From: Candidatus Saccharibacteria bacterium UBA1944
Lineage (GTDB): Bacteria > Patescibacteriota > Saccharimonadia > Saccharimonadales > Saccharimonadaceae
Direction of reading: 5' to 3'
NCBI GenBank assembly: GCA_002336935.1
Contig: DDEW01000011.1
Span: 1-56,302 of the forward strand
DNA: 56,302 nt
The first letter of the stretch is position 1. Each line of letters begins with the position of its first letter. Positions 40,513 through 48,120 of the stretch are shown here, piece by piece. The translations under genes were made by a program, and so were the position numbers. The notes beneath the pieces were generated by a model. That model did no database searches. It had not been told where the DNA came from and saw only the letters and a list, made by a program, of their open reading frames with translations.

Positions 40513-41103
40513 ATGGCACAGACAAAAGTTCGCCGATTAAGCGCAACCGAGGCGCAAGAGACCGCAGCAGTACATAACACAGGGCCAGCATGGGCAGTGT
40601 GGATTCTTTCTCGCTTCCCAGGTGTACGCTACCGGTACCAACCATGGGGTACAACAAAGCGTGTCGTTATAGCTATTTTGCTCTATCTTGTCGCACTGCC
40701 AATTATTCCTATTGTGATCGCTGCTGTATGGTATGCAAAGGATCCCGAGGGATTCAAAAAAAGCCCGTTAATGCCGGTGTTGGTGGCAGTCATTGCCGCA
40801 TGGCTTGGTGGGTTTGGCTGGGTTGCAAACCAGACGCCAATTACGGATGGTTCGCCCTATGCGAGTGTGAAGGCTCAAGCGGATGGCGAGGCGAATGCGG
40901 TGAATGCTGATCCTGCTGCAGAAGCAAGCCAGGTTTCTAAAGATAAAATCGCAAGCCAAACAACCAGTAAGGCCACCAATGGCCGTCGTTTTGAAAATTG
41001 TACCGCAGCATTTGATGCCGGAGTATTCGACATAAAGCGTAACAACCCTAGTTACGAACGCCGACTTGATCGTGACAATGACGGAATTGCCTGCGAAAAG
41101 TAA
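40513..41103 (+). CDS. Membrane protein with C-terminal Excalibur calcium-binding domain
   Basis: This 196-aa protein has two membrane helices (about 54-77 and 88-105), a low-complexity linker and a C-terminal Excalibur domain. The domain runs FENCTAAFDAG, then DRDNDGIACEK, which is the calcium-binding DxDxDGxxCE motif with its paired cysteine. The domain would sit outside the cell. With the EF-hand protein at 36735 this is the second calcium-binding protein in about 4 kb. The gene broken by a stop codon begins 13 bases later. Confidence 0.85.
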   Translation: MAQTKVRRLSATEAQETAAVHNTGPAWAVWILSRFPGVRYRYQPWGTTKRVVIAILLYLVALPIIPIVIAAVWYAKDPEGFKKSPLMPVLVAVIAAWLGGFGWVANQTPITDGSPYASVKAQADGEANAVNADPAAEASQVSKDKIASQTTSKATNGRRFENCTAAFDAGVFDIKRNNPSYERRLDRDNDGIACEK

Positions 41104-41116
41104 GGTAGGTGTATAA

Positions 41117-41704
41117 ATGAGTTGGTTCGGGAGACTGCTGTTTGGCGATGTGCAAAGTGAAGGCTATGAAGAACGATTGGCTCGCCAAGCTAATGAAACA
41201 CCAGCAACTTCGGGATGGAAGCACGCCGACGGGAGCAGTGCGCCAAATGCTTCTGCTAGTCAGCCGGCAGAAGTGGTACAACCGATTGAGCAGCCCGCGA
41301 GTGATCCTTATAGAACCACCAGTGGCAAAAAAGTTTTACCACTGGTGAGCGTGGAACGAGTAGAATCACATGTATCGAATGACAAGGATGATGTGGAGAT
41401 TTGGATTCATTTGAAAAATGAGTCAGACTTTGAGGTAGAAGTGACACGGGTGAACGTATTGAATCAGCACGTGCAGCTCTAACGTTTTTTAAAGCCCGAT
41501 CAAGCGTATGAGGTAAAGGTCTACTCTGGCGACACCCCGCATACCGATGCGTATCGTAAGGCAGAAATTCAATACAAGATTGCTAAAACCGGTGACTACT
41601 TTCAGTCAGATCATCGTGTTGACTACCATTTTGAGCAAGAAGACGGAAAAAACTACTATCTACCAGAGGAGTTTGTCCATATTCCACCGGTTCGTGATAT
41701 CTAG
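41117..41704 (+). pseudogene. Hypothetical protein gene interrupted by one in-frame stop
   Basis: The frame from the ATG at 41117 runs to TAA at 41480-41482. The same frame then stays open 73 more codons to TAG at 41702-41704. The second part (ending HFEQEDGKNYYLPEEFVHIP) has normal codon and amino-acid use and no start of its own. The whole would be about 195 residues: a polar N-terminal region rich in Ser, Ala and Gln, then a beta-rich domain beginning VLPLVSVERVESHVS. The stop falls inside that domain. A nonsense mutation, a sequencing error or readthrough (the next base is C) would all fit. The first 121 residues may still be made. Confidence 0.75.
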
Positions 41705-41710
41705 CGCTTT

Positions 41711-41738
41711 TTGACATCTGGTAAAAACACGATATGAT
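41711..41738 (+). promoter_or_regulatory. rnhA promoter, near-leaderless
   Basis: TTGACA (41711-41716), a 16-base spacer and TATGAT (41733-41738), ten bases before the ATG at 41749. An upstream ATG at 41734 lies inside the -10 and so cannot be the start. Confidence 0.78.
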
Positions 41739-41748
41739 AGTGGGAGCA

Positions 41749-42171
41749 ATGAGAGTGTTATTTACTGATGGTAGTGCAAGCCCTAACCCTGGCCCAGGTG
41801 GATTTGCGGTGATTGAGAGCGGTAAGCCGGTTGCGCTAGGGAGTGAGCAGGGCGACACGACAAACATTCGCATGGAAGGAATGGCGCTAATCGCTGCACT
41901 CACACTTGTTAAGGGTGAGGCATGCAAAATTCATACTGATAGCGAGTTCTGGATAAACGTCGTGACAAAGTGGGCACCCGGATGGGAAGCGAAGGGCTGG
42001 AAAAAAAGCGGTGGTCCCATCAAAAATCTTGATCTCGTACAAGAAGTGTATTCACTGTATGGCAATAGCCAGGCGGAGCTTGTTTGGGTTCGTGGCCACG
42101 TGGGGCACGAAGGAAATGAATTAGCTGATGAATGGGCTAATAAGGCGCGACAAGGAGCGCGGATAGGATAA
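41749..42171 (+). CDS. rnhA: Ribonuclease H
   Basis: This 140-aa enzyme cuts RNA in RNA-DNA hybrids. The four catalytic carboxylates are visible: Asp7 in FTDGSA, Glu43 in MEGMALIAAL, Asp64 in HTDSEF, and the last Asp in NELADEWANKA. VWVRGHVGHEGNE supplies the flexible-loop histidine. The length is short but complete. The start choice follows from the promoter position. Confidence 0.93.
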   Translation: MRVLFTDGSASPNPGPGGFAVIESGKPVALGSEQGDTTNIRMEGMALIAALTLVKGEACKIHTDSEFWINVVTKWAPGWEAKGWKKSGGPIKNLDLVQEVYSLYGNSQAELVWVRGHVGHEGNELADEWANKARQGARIG

Positions 42172-42173
42172 GT

Positions 42174-42848
42174 ATGATTGACCGTCTTGACTCAAGGCAA
42201 GATGGGGTGGGTGAATTGCCAAGCATCGAACAGCTACGCGAATATCGCGATCTGATGGTAGGCATTGTGCGCCAGCAGGGGCGCGGCGTGCGTTATGCCC
42301 GTGTGGGTGAGCGTGCTCCAACTCGCATAGGAACAGAATATATGCTGCCAGGTGCTATGACTGATTGGTCAATTCCTGATAAAAAATGGCGTACGCAAAT
42401 TATGCGCGAACGCCGCTATAGTGCGAGCTACAGGGAGGGCGAAGTTGAACTCGCCGATAATCTGTCTGTGGTAGCCGGTAGGCTTCTTGTGCTCGAATCG
42501 GACTCTGTACGGGTTGGTGATATGTATGAGACAAAACGAAACCTCTATCGATTTGGCTGGAGTGAACTCCTAGGAGTGTATGAAGCAGATGTGCTGCCAG
42601 TGCAGATTATTTCGGATGCACAAACCGATATGGAGATTGTGGCAAACCCGGCAAGTGAGCGCGTGCTTGTGACATTTGATCATGAGCGTACGGTAGCGGG
42701 TACTGACCCTGAAGCATCAAAGGGGTATTACCGGTACGTTAATCCCATGCGAGATACCGAAAGCCCCTGGCAAGCGGTCACGGAAGTACAGATGGATGGG
42801 CTATTACGACGCACCGATGAATACGGTCAGGACTTGCTTGAGCCATAA
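42174..42848 (+). CDS. Hypothetical protein, 224 aa
   Basis: This soluble protein begins two bases after rnhA. It contains LREYRDLMVGIVRQQGRGVRYARVGERAPTR-type basic sequence near the N-terminus and a beta-rich C-terminal half (VTFDHERTVAGTDPEASKGY). Tryptophans and arginines are frequent. No family is recognised. It is probably co-transcribed with rnhA and ends just before the metK promoter. Confidence 0.62.
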   Translation: MIDRLDSRQDGVGELPSIEQLREYRDLMVGIVRQQGRGVRYARVGERAPTRIGTEYMLPGAMTDWSIPDKKWRTQIMRERRYSASYREGEVELADNLSVVAGRLLVLESDSVRVGDMYETKRNLYRFGWSELLGVYEADVLPVQIISDAQTDMEIVANPASERVLVTFDHERTVAGTDPEASKGYYRYVNPMRDTESPWQAVTEVQMDGLLRRTDEYGQDLLEP

Positions 42849-42851
42849 AAG

Positions 42852-42880
42852 TTGCAAAGCGAACAAATTTTTGGTACACT
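42852..42880 (+). promoter_or_regulatory. Promoter of the SAM-I riboswitch/metK transcript
   Basis: TTGCAA (42852-42857), a 17-base spacer and TACACT (42875-42880). Confidence 0.7.
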
Positions 42881-42898
42881 ATAAACGTTAACAATTTA

Positions 42899-42988
42899 GT
42901 ATCAAGAGTGCGGAGAGGGAGTGGCCCTATGACCCGCCAGCAACCTATTTAATTAGGTGCTAATTCCATCCCGCCTTGGGAAAGATGC
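42899..42988 (+). promoter_or_regulatory. SAM-I riboswitch (S-box) aptamer
   Basis: The conserved S-box strings occur in order: ATCAAGAG (42901-42908), GGAG.GGGAGTGGCCCTATGA (42912-42931), CAGCAACC with a CCTA/TAGG hairpin, GGTGCTAATTCC (42956-42966 region) and GGGAAAGATG. P1 is short (42899-42903 with 42984-42988). It precedes metK, the gene for SAM synthetase, the classic S-box target. Confidence 0.93.
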
Positions 42989-43007
42989 GTGTCAATATAA
43001 ACAAATG

Positions 43008-43049
43008 ACTCCTTTGATCTGGGTGCGGGGCAGATGAAAGGAGTTTTTT
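43008..43049 (+). terminator. SAM-controlled terminator/sequestrator
   Basis: ACTCCTTT-g-ATCTG (43008-43021) pairs with CAGAT-g-AAAGGAGT (43031-43044), followed by T tract 43044-43049. The right arm contains the metK ribosome site AAAGGAG (43037-43043). The left arm can instead pair with ATCAAGAGT (42901-42909) of the aptamer, so ligand-bound folding frees it to form this hairpin. Confidence 0.88.
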
Positions 43050-43052
43050 ATG
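43050..43052 (+). other. metK initiation codon placed next to the switch
   Basis: The ATG follows AAAGGAG by six bases, and six T lie between them. The same hairpin can therefore stop transcription or hide the ribosome site. Confidence 0.8.
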
Positions 43053-44042
43053 TCCGCAACTACCACTATTCAACGAGTTAACTACCGTACTGCGGAAAGT
43101 GTCAGCCCGGGGCATCCGGACAAAATCTGTGACCAGATATCAGATGCGATACTTGACGCTTATTTGAGCTGTGATTCCCATGCACGCGTGGCAGTGGAGG
43201 CGTGTGGCGGACACGGTACGGTATTTTTGACCGGCGAGGTGAGTGCAACTCACTATGTCGATGTTGTACCGATTGTAAAGCGACTTGCTGGTGAGGTTGA
43301 AATTATAGAGCATATTGTGAAGCAGAGTCCTGAGATTGCACGCGGCGTCGACGGAGGTGGAGCGGGTGACCAGGGTATTATGGTGGGGTATGCATGTAGC
43401 GAAACGCCTGAGTTATTGCCGCTCGAAACAGTGTTGTCGCGCCGGCTCAACGAAGCGCTTTACAAGCAGTGGCCCTATGATGGCAAAACTCAGGTGACAC
43501 TAAGGGATGGCGTAGTGGAATCTCTTGTTGCAAGCTTCCAAAATGTTGACCGTGCTAGCCTGCGCGGGGCAGTGGAATCATGGTTGAAGAGCGAGCCGCT
43601 TGCTAAGCCAGCCAAGGACATAGCGCTTCATATTAATCCCGCAGGCGACTGGAACCAGGGTGGGTTTGCGGCCGATGCTGGGCTGACTGGCCGCAAGCTG
43701 GTTGTCGACAATTATGGTCCTGGCGTACCTATTGGTGGTGGCGCATTCAGCGGAAAAGACGCAACAAAAGTTGACCGCAGCGCTGCCTACATGGCGCGTC
43801 GTGTGGCAGTAGACTACCTGCGCCACTACGATGCAAAAGAGGTGTATTGCTACCTAGCGTATGCAATTGGCTACGCACAGCCACTGGAAGTAACGGTTAT
43901 TGTCGATGGTGTACAGCAGCGTGTTGAGGGCTATGACTTAACGCCAAGTGGTATTATCGCCGCACTTGAACTCACCACGCCACAGTTTGAACAGACGGCA
44001 CGCTATGGCCATTTTGGCCACGGATTTGCTTGGGATAAATAG
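43050..44042 (+). CDS. metK: S-adenosylmethionine synthetase
   Basis: This 330-aa enzyme makes SAM from methionine and ATP. It has ESVSPGHPDKICDQISDA (GHPDK 21-25), GGGAGDQGIMVGYA, the phosphate loop GGGAFSGKDATKVDRSAAY and a final FGHGFAWDK. It is about 50 residues shorter than typical bacterial MetK, mainly by loss of central loop sequence, a common reduction in CPR genomes. It is controlled by the SAM-I riboswitch directly upstream. Confidence 0.95.
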   Translation: MSATTTIQRVNYRTAESVSPGHPDKICDQISDAILDAYLSCDSHARVAVEACGGHGTVFLTGEVSATHYVDVVPIVKRLAGEVEIIEHIVKQSPEIARGVDGGGAGDQGIMVGYACSETPELLPLETVLSRRLNEALYKQWPYDGKTQVTLRDGVVESLVASFQNVDRASLRGAVESWLKSEPLAKPAKDIALHINPAGDWNQGGFAADAGLTGRKLVVDNYGPGVPIGGGAFSGKDATKVDRSAAYMARRVAVDYLRHYDAKEVYCYLAYAIGYAQPLEVTVIVDGVQQRVEGYDLTPSGIIAALELTTPQFEQTARYGHFGHGFAWDK

Positions 44043-44070
44043 TACAACACACGGGTATGCCGTGCCACGG

Positions 44071-44076
44071 TATACT
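44071..44076 (+). promoter_or_regulatory. -10 of the PIF1-like helicase gene, leaderless
   Basis: TATACT ends eight bases before the ATG at 44085. The purine run between them (AAGAGGAG) is too close to the start to work as a ribosome site. Confidence 0.68.
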
Positions 44077-44084
44077 AAGAGGAG

Positions 44085-45617
44085 ATGAATCAGGGGTTAG
44101 CATTAGAGATTTTGCTCGCAGGGGAGAGTGCACTACTGACGGGACCAGCCGGTACCGGCAAGACGTATTTACTCAACCAGTTTATAAAGCTTGCGAAGCA
44201 CGAAGGTAAACACGTCAGCGTGACTGCAACAACAGGACTTGCCGCTACGCACCTCGGGGGAAGTACCATTCATGCATGGGCTGGAATTGGAGTGCATGAT
44301 GTGCTGCCGCCAGGCTTTGCTGATTATTTGTCAAAGGGGCGTAAGGAAATCATCGAGAAGACCGACGTGTTGATTATTGATGAAATTTCGATGTTGCATG
44401 ATTATCGACTTGATATGGTTGATGATGTGTGTCGCATGGTGCGCAAACGACTCGACACGCCTTTTGGGGGCATACAGGTGGTGATGAGTGGTGACTTTTT
44501 TCAGCTGCCCCCGGTAAACCGTGAGGGGAGTCGGGCGGGTAGTTTTGTGGTGAATAGTCGGGTGTGGCAAGAGCTTGACCCGGTTATTTTATACCTTGAT
44601 GTGCAGCATCGACAAAAAGAAGGTGATACGTTGCACGAAATTTTGACGCACCTGCGGGCGGGTGACTTGCGCCGCCGTCACGCCGAAAAGTTGCTTGAAC
44701 GTGCCGATGTAGCACCGCCAAGCGACGAAGTATTAACCGAGCTCCACACGGTAAATGTGGACGTTGATCGTATCAATGAACTACACCTGCAAAAGCTTGG
44801 TGGTGATGAGTTGATATATGAGCAGCATACTACTGGAAGCAATAACTATGTTGAAAATCTGCAGCGTAGCGTGCTTGCACCGGCAGTGCTAACCCTGAAG
44901 CAAGGTGCATTGGTGATGGCGGTAAAAAATGATGCAAATCGACGTTATGTGAACGGGAGTATCGGTACTGTCGTTGCCTTTGAACAGGGGAGCGAATACC
45001 CAGTAGTTGAATTTTTAAATGGCAAAACAGTTACCATGCAGCCAGATAGTTGGGAATTACGCGATGGTGATAAAAAGCGAGCGAGTATTAGTCAGATACC
45101 ACTGCGTCTTGCTTGGGCGATTACCGTGCATAAAAGCCAAGGGATGACACTTGATGCCGCGCGGGTTGATTTGCGCAAAGCATTTGTAGAAGGTATGGGA
45201 TATGTAGCGTTGAGTAGGGTAAAAGATATAAAAAATCTCTACCTCACGGGTATTAATAGAATGGCACTCAGTATTAGTCCCGAAGCGGCGCAGATTGACG
45301 CAATGTTACGCCAACGCGTGAAAATGGATGCTAAGCGCTTTGCGCACCTGGGTGCCCAGGCAGAGACGCGGAACCTAGGTGCTCCTCCGCAAAGTAAAAA
45401 GAAACACAGTGGTGTGCCGTGGAGTGATAAAATCGCAAAAATGCGAGAAACCTACCCGAATGCCTACCGCCCTTGGTCATCCCAAGATGACAGTCTGCTC
45501 AAAGAAAGTTTTGCCAATGGCGCAAGCGTGAAACAGCTGAGTAAAAAGCTTGGGCGGCACGAGGGGAGCATAACGATGAGACTACAGAAACACTACGGTG
45601 AAGATGTAGTTCAATAG
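44085..45617 (+). CDS. PIF1-like superfamily 1 DNA helicase with C-terminal helix-turn-helix
   Basis: This 510-aa protein has Walker A TGPAGTGKT (19-27 region), TATTGLAATHLGGSTIHAWAG (motif Ia), DVLIIDEISML (Walker B), GDFFQLPPV (motif III) and WAITVHKSQGMTLD with GYVALSRVKD (motifs V-VI). This is the PIF1 helicase pattern, 5'-3' unwinding often tied to G-quadruplex or fork maintenance. After residue about 450 a separate domain, WSSQDDSLLKESFANGASVKQLSKKLG, resembles a helix-turn-helix that may add DNA binding. A good terminator follows. Confidence 0.88.
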   Translation: MNQGLALEILLAGESALLTGPAGTGKTYLLNQFIKLAKHEGKHVSVTATTGLAATHLGGSTIHAWAGIGVHDVLPPGFADYLSKGRKEIIEKTDVLIIDEISMLHDYRLDMVDDVCRMVRKRLDTPFGGIQVVMSGDFFQLPPVNREGSRAGSFVVNSRVWQELDPVILYLDVQHRQKEGDTLHEILTHLRAGDLRRRHAEKLLERADVAPPSDEVLTELHTVNVDVDRINELHLQKLGGDELIYEQHTTGSNNYVENLQRSVLAPAVLTLKQGALVMAVKNDANRRYVNGSIGTVVAFEQGSEYPVVEFLNGKTVTMQPDSWELRDGDKKRASISQIPLRLAWAITVHKSQGMTLDAARVDLRKAFVEGMGYVALSRVKDIKNLYLTGINRMALSISPEAAQIDAMLRQRVKMDAKRFAHLGAQAETRNLGAPPQSKKKHSGVPWSDKIAKMRETYPNAYRPWSSQDDSLLKESFANGASVKQLSKKLGRHEGSITMRLQKHYGEDVVQ

Positions 45618-45639
45618 ACGAGTGTAGTAGAACGGCTGT

Positions 45640-45664
45640 AGTATGCTTATGGCATACTATTTTT
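45640..45664 (+). terminator. Terminator of the PIF1-like gene
   Basis: A perfect 8-bp stem, TAGTATGC/GCATACTA (45640-45647, 45653-45660), with loop TTATG followed by TTTT. Confidence 0.8.
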
Positions 45665-45686
45665 CCTATGTGTCAATGCAGTGAAG

Positions 45687-45760
45687 TGCAATATCTATAA
45701 AACAAAATTAATATATTGCAAATAATACATCAAAATATAGTTACGAATAATGCAATATAT
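45687..45760. repeat. TGCAATAT repeats in an AT-rich intergenic region
   Basis: TGCAATAT occurs at 45687-45694, inverted (ATATTGCA) at 45713-45720 and direct again at 45751-45758. The last two extend to a perfect 10-bp inverted repeat, ATATATTGCA (45711-45720) with TGCAATATAT (45751-45760). The gap 45665-45839 is far more AT-rich than the genes around it. This looks like an operator region for the KwaB-like gene. Confidence 0.6.
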
Positions 45761-45839
45761 ACAACATACTATAACGACAAATATGCAAATACTGTAGCAC
45801 AATAAACAACGAAGATAGTCAACCAATGGACAATCTTGC

Positions 45840-45845
45840 TACACT
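45840..45845 (+). promoter_or_regulatory. -10 of the KwaB-like gene, leaderless
   Basis: Extended TGCTACACT (hexamer 45840-45845) ends seven bases before the ATG at 45853, which is why that start is preferred over the ATG at 45826. Confidence 0.55.
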
Positions 45846-45852
45846 AGATGGT

Positions 45853-46824
45853 ATGACTGAACAAGAAAAACCAACCGAACAGACTGATATTTTTTTATGG
45901 GCTAACCAGGCAGATCGTGACAAAGACCAGTTAGCAATCGATCTTTTTTTGTTTACTAAAGGGTACACGGTGTACGCTACTAACTATGCTAAGGAGCTAA
46001 AGGCTCAACTAAAGGTGTTGTTCCTATATGACATGATTAGCACGGTACAGACGGGTGCGGCTACAGGCATGATGGTGCGCGATTTTGAAGCTGCCGCGGC
46101 TGAAGATAATGTGCTTGAGCGTACTGATTTGGACAAGGTAGAGCATGCTCAAGAAGTTATAGAACAGATTCTGTATGGCGAAGAGGGACTTGAGGTATTT
46201 CGTGAAGGGGATCATGAATTTAAAAAGGTTAAGGGAATTGTCGCGCGGTTTACCAAGCCAGGTGGCCAGCCCTTCTTTGTAGCAAAGCTACTGCCGCAGT
46301 CACAGGTACTTAAGGGTGCAACTGCCTGGATGTATAATGGCGATTCATTCCAACCTTTCAGTGCCGATGCTGGCCTTAGGATTACGCCGGATAACCAAGT
46401 GCTCATCGCTTCAATCGACATCTTTGCTTTTAACGAGACGAAGTTCATTCGTATGTTCGGGTACGATGCCAAAAAGTTTGCCGTCGCCGAAGAAAAAATT
46501 AAAGAAATTGAAGCGCACTTTAAGCTGAAGTTTCCTGATGGTATGACGTTCGACTCACTTGTGAGAGATACGCCGAGCCTTGTGAGTAAACTACAGAAAG
46601 TTGATCCAACGATAGTGACACAAGAGCAGATAGTGGATCATGCTGATGAAATGGGGCTTGAATTAATGACTGATGATGCAGCGGGTGAAATCATCATTAT
46701 GGATGCGAAAGATGCAGCAAAGTTTGTGAACCTGCTTAATGATGATTACGTGACAAGTGATATGACTGGGATAAAATATGAATTGAAGGGCAAAAAAGAA
46801 TTGCGCGATACCCCTGCCCAGTAG
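45853..46824 (+). CDS. KwaB-like (DUF4868, Kiwa anti-phage) protein, no KwaA nearby
   Basis: This 323-aa soluble protein resembles the DUF4868/KwaB component of the Kiwa phage-defence system. The supporting segments are the central FVAKLLPQSQVLKG strand, the IASIDIFAFNETKFIRMFGY block, and the C-terminal LLNDDYVTSDMTGIKYELKG, which matches my memory of the family ending. The length also fits KwaB (about 315 aa). Kiwa normally needs the membrane protein KwaA, and none is adjacent: the flanks are a PIF1-like helicase and a GH1 enzyme. It lies behind an AT-rich region with inverted repeats. The assignment is from pattern memory and needs a profile search. Confidence 0.6.
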   Translation: MTEQEKPTEQTDIFLWANQADRDKDQLAIDLFLFTKGYTVYATNYAKELKAQLKVLFLYDMISTVQTGAATGMMVRDFEAAAAEDNVLERTDLDKVEHAQEVIEQILYGEEGLEVFREGDHEFKKVKGIVARFTKPGGQPFFVAKLLPQSQVLKGATAWMYNGDSFQPFSADAGLRITPDNQVLIASIDIFAFNETKFIRMFGYDAKKFAVAEEKIKEIEAHFKLKFPDGMTFDSLVRDTPSLVSKLQKVDPTIVTQEQIVDHADEMGLELMTDDAAGEIIIMDAKDAAKFVNLLNDDYVTSDMTGIKYELKGKKELRDTPAQ

Positions 46825-46845
46825 CAGTATTGCGACGAGTCTTGG

Positions 46846-46851
46846 TATAAT
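46846..46851 (+). promoter_or_regulatory. -10 of the GH1/yvcK operon, leaderless
   Basis: TATAAT ends eight bases before the ATG at 46860. No ribosome site. Confidence 0.72.
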
Positions 46852-46859
46852 GTAGCTAT

Positions 46860-48119
46860 ATGCCGAATCGTCCGGAACTAGAGTTTCCAAAATCGTTTTT
46901 ATGGGGTGTGAGTACCGCCGCTCATCAAGTTGAAGGTGGCAACCACAACCAATGGTCGGTGTGGGAGCTTGAGAATGCAAAAGCACTCGCCATACGTGCC
47001 TCGTATCAGTTTGAAGATTTAGACAGCTGGGCTTTTGCGAAAAATGCCGCAAGGACACCAGGTAACTATGTATCAGGTGATGCGATTGCACACTATAAGC
47101 TCTACGAGCAAGACTTTGACTTAGCAAAAAAGATGAACCTTAACGCATTTCGTTTTAGTGTAGAGTGGTCGCGTGTACAGCCTGAGGAAGATGCCTGGAA
47201 CAGCGAAGCGATTGCGCACTACAAAGCCTATATTGCCGCAATGAAAAAGCGTGGGCTTGAGCCAGTGATGACGTTGTTTCACTTTACGCTGCCAGTATGG
47301 TTCGCGCAGAAGGGCGGCTTTGAAAAGAAAAGTAACATACATTATTTCGTGAAGTTTGCCGATAGGTTGCTTGATGAAATCGGCAGCGGTGTCCGCTTTG
47401 TTATCACCATTAATGAGCCCGAGACGTATGTATACCAAGGCTATATAGTGGGTGAGTGGCCTCCGCAAAAACTCAGCAAGCTCACAGCGCTTCGAGTGTA
47501 TCGCAACCTGGCGACGGCGCATAATCAGATTGCAGATGTGGTCCATAAGAAAAACCGCCGCTATAAATTGTCAATCTCGAAGAACAGCGTCTTTGTGTAT
47601 GCAGGTGATGACGCATGGTTGTCGCGCGCGTCCGCAGCGTTGGCGCAGTACGTAGAAGACGATTATTTTTTGAAGCGTGTGGTAAAAAAGTGTGACTTTT
47701 TAGGGGTAAATTACTATATGGATGCACGTATTTATGGGTATCGCATGCACAACCCCGACAAGCAGCTGAGTGACTTGGGGTGGAATATGGAGCCGCAAAA
47801 TATTGAGTTTGCCTTGAAACGACTTCACGATAAGTACCAATTGCCAATGATGATTACCGAGAACGGGGTGGCTGACGCGAGTGATCAGTATCGAAAATGG
47901 TGGTTAATGCAGACAATTATGGCAGCCCGTCGTGCGATGAATGACGGCGTGCAGCTGTGGGGGTATTTGCATTGGACACTCGTCGATAACTTTGAGTGGG
48001 ACAAGGGTTATTGGCCACAGTTTGGATTCTTTGCCCATGATAAACGGACGGGTCAACGCACCCCGCGGCCAAGCGCGTTGTGGTTTGCAAAAGTAGTCAA
48101 GCAGATAAGGGGGATATAG
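46860..48119 (+). CDS. Glycoside hydrolase family 1 (beta-glucosidase/galactosidase-like)
   Basis: This 419-aa enzyme has the N-terminal signature FPKSFLWGVSTAAHQVEGG. The acid/base Glu186 lies in TINEPE, the nucleophile Glu334 in ITENGV, and a typical GH1 ending is HWTLVDNFEWDKGY. There is no signal peptide, so it acts in the cytoplasm on imported or phosphorylated beta-glycosides. The exact sugar cannot be told. The yvcK-like gene starts one base after its stop, so the two share a transcript. Confidence 0.92.
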   Translation: MPNRPELEFPKSFLWGVSTAAHQVEGGNHNQWSVWELENAKALAIRASYQFEDLDSWAFAKNAARTPGNYVSGDAIAHYKLYEQDFDLAKKMNLNAFRFSVEWSRVQPEEDAWNSEAIAHYKAYIAAMKKRGLEPVMTLFHFTLPVWFAQKGGFEKKSNIHYFVKFADRLLDEIGSGVRFVITINEPETYVYQGYIVGEWPPQKLSKLTALRVYRNLATAHNQIADVVHKKNRRYKLSISKNSVFVYAGDDAWLSRASAALAQYVEDDYFLKRVVKKCDFLGVNYYMDARIYGYRMHNPDKQLSDLGWNMEPQNIEFALKRLHDKYQLPMMITENGVADASDQYRKWWLMQTIMAARRAMNDGVQLWGYLHWTLVDNFEWDKGYWPQFGFFAHDKRTGQRTPRPSALWFAKVVKQIRGI

Positions 48120-48120
48120 T

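Noticed and set aside
40513..41103. KwaA partner for the KwaB-like protein
   Set aside because: It is a membrane protein, but it carries an Excalibur domain, has two rather than four helices and is 5 kb away.
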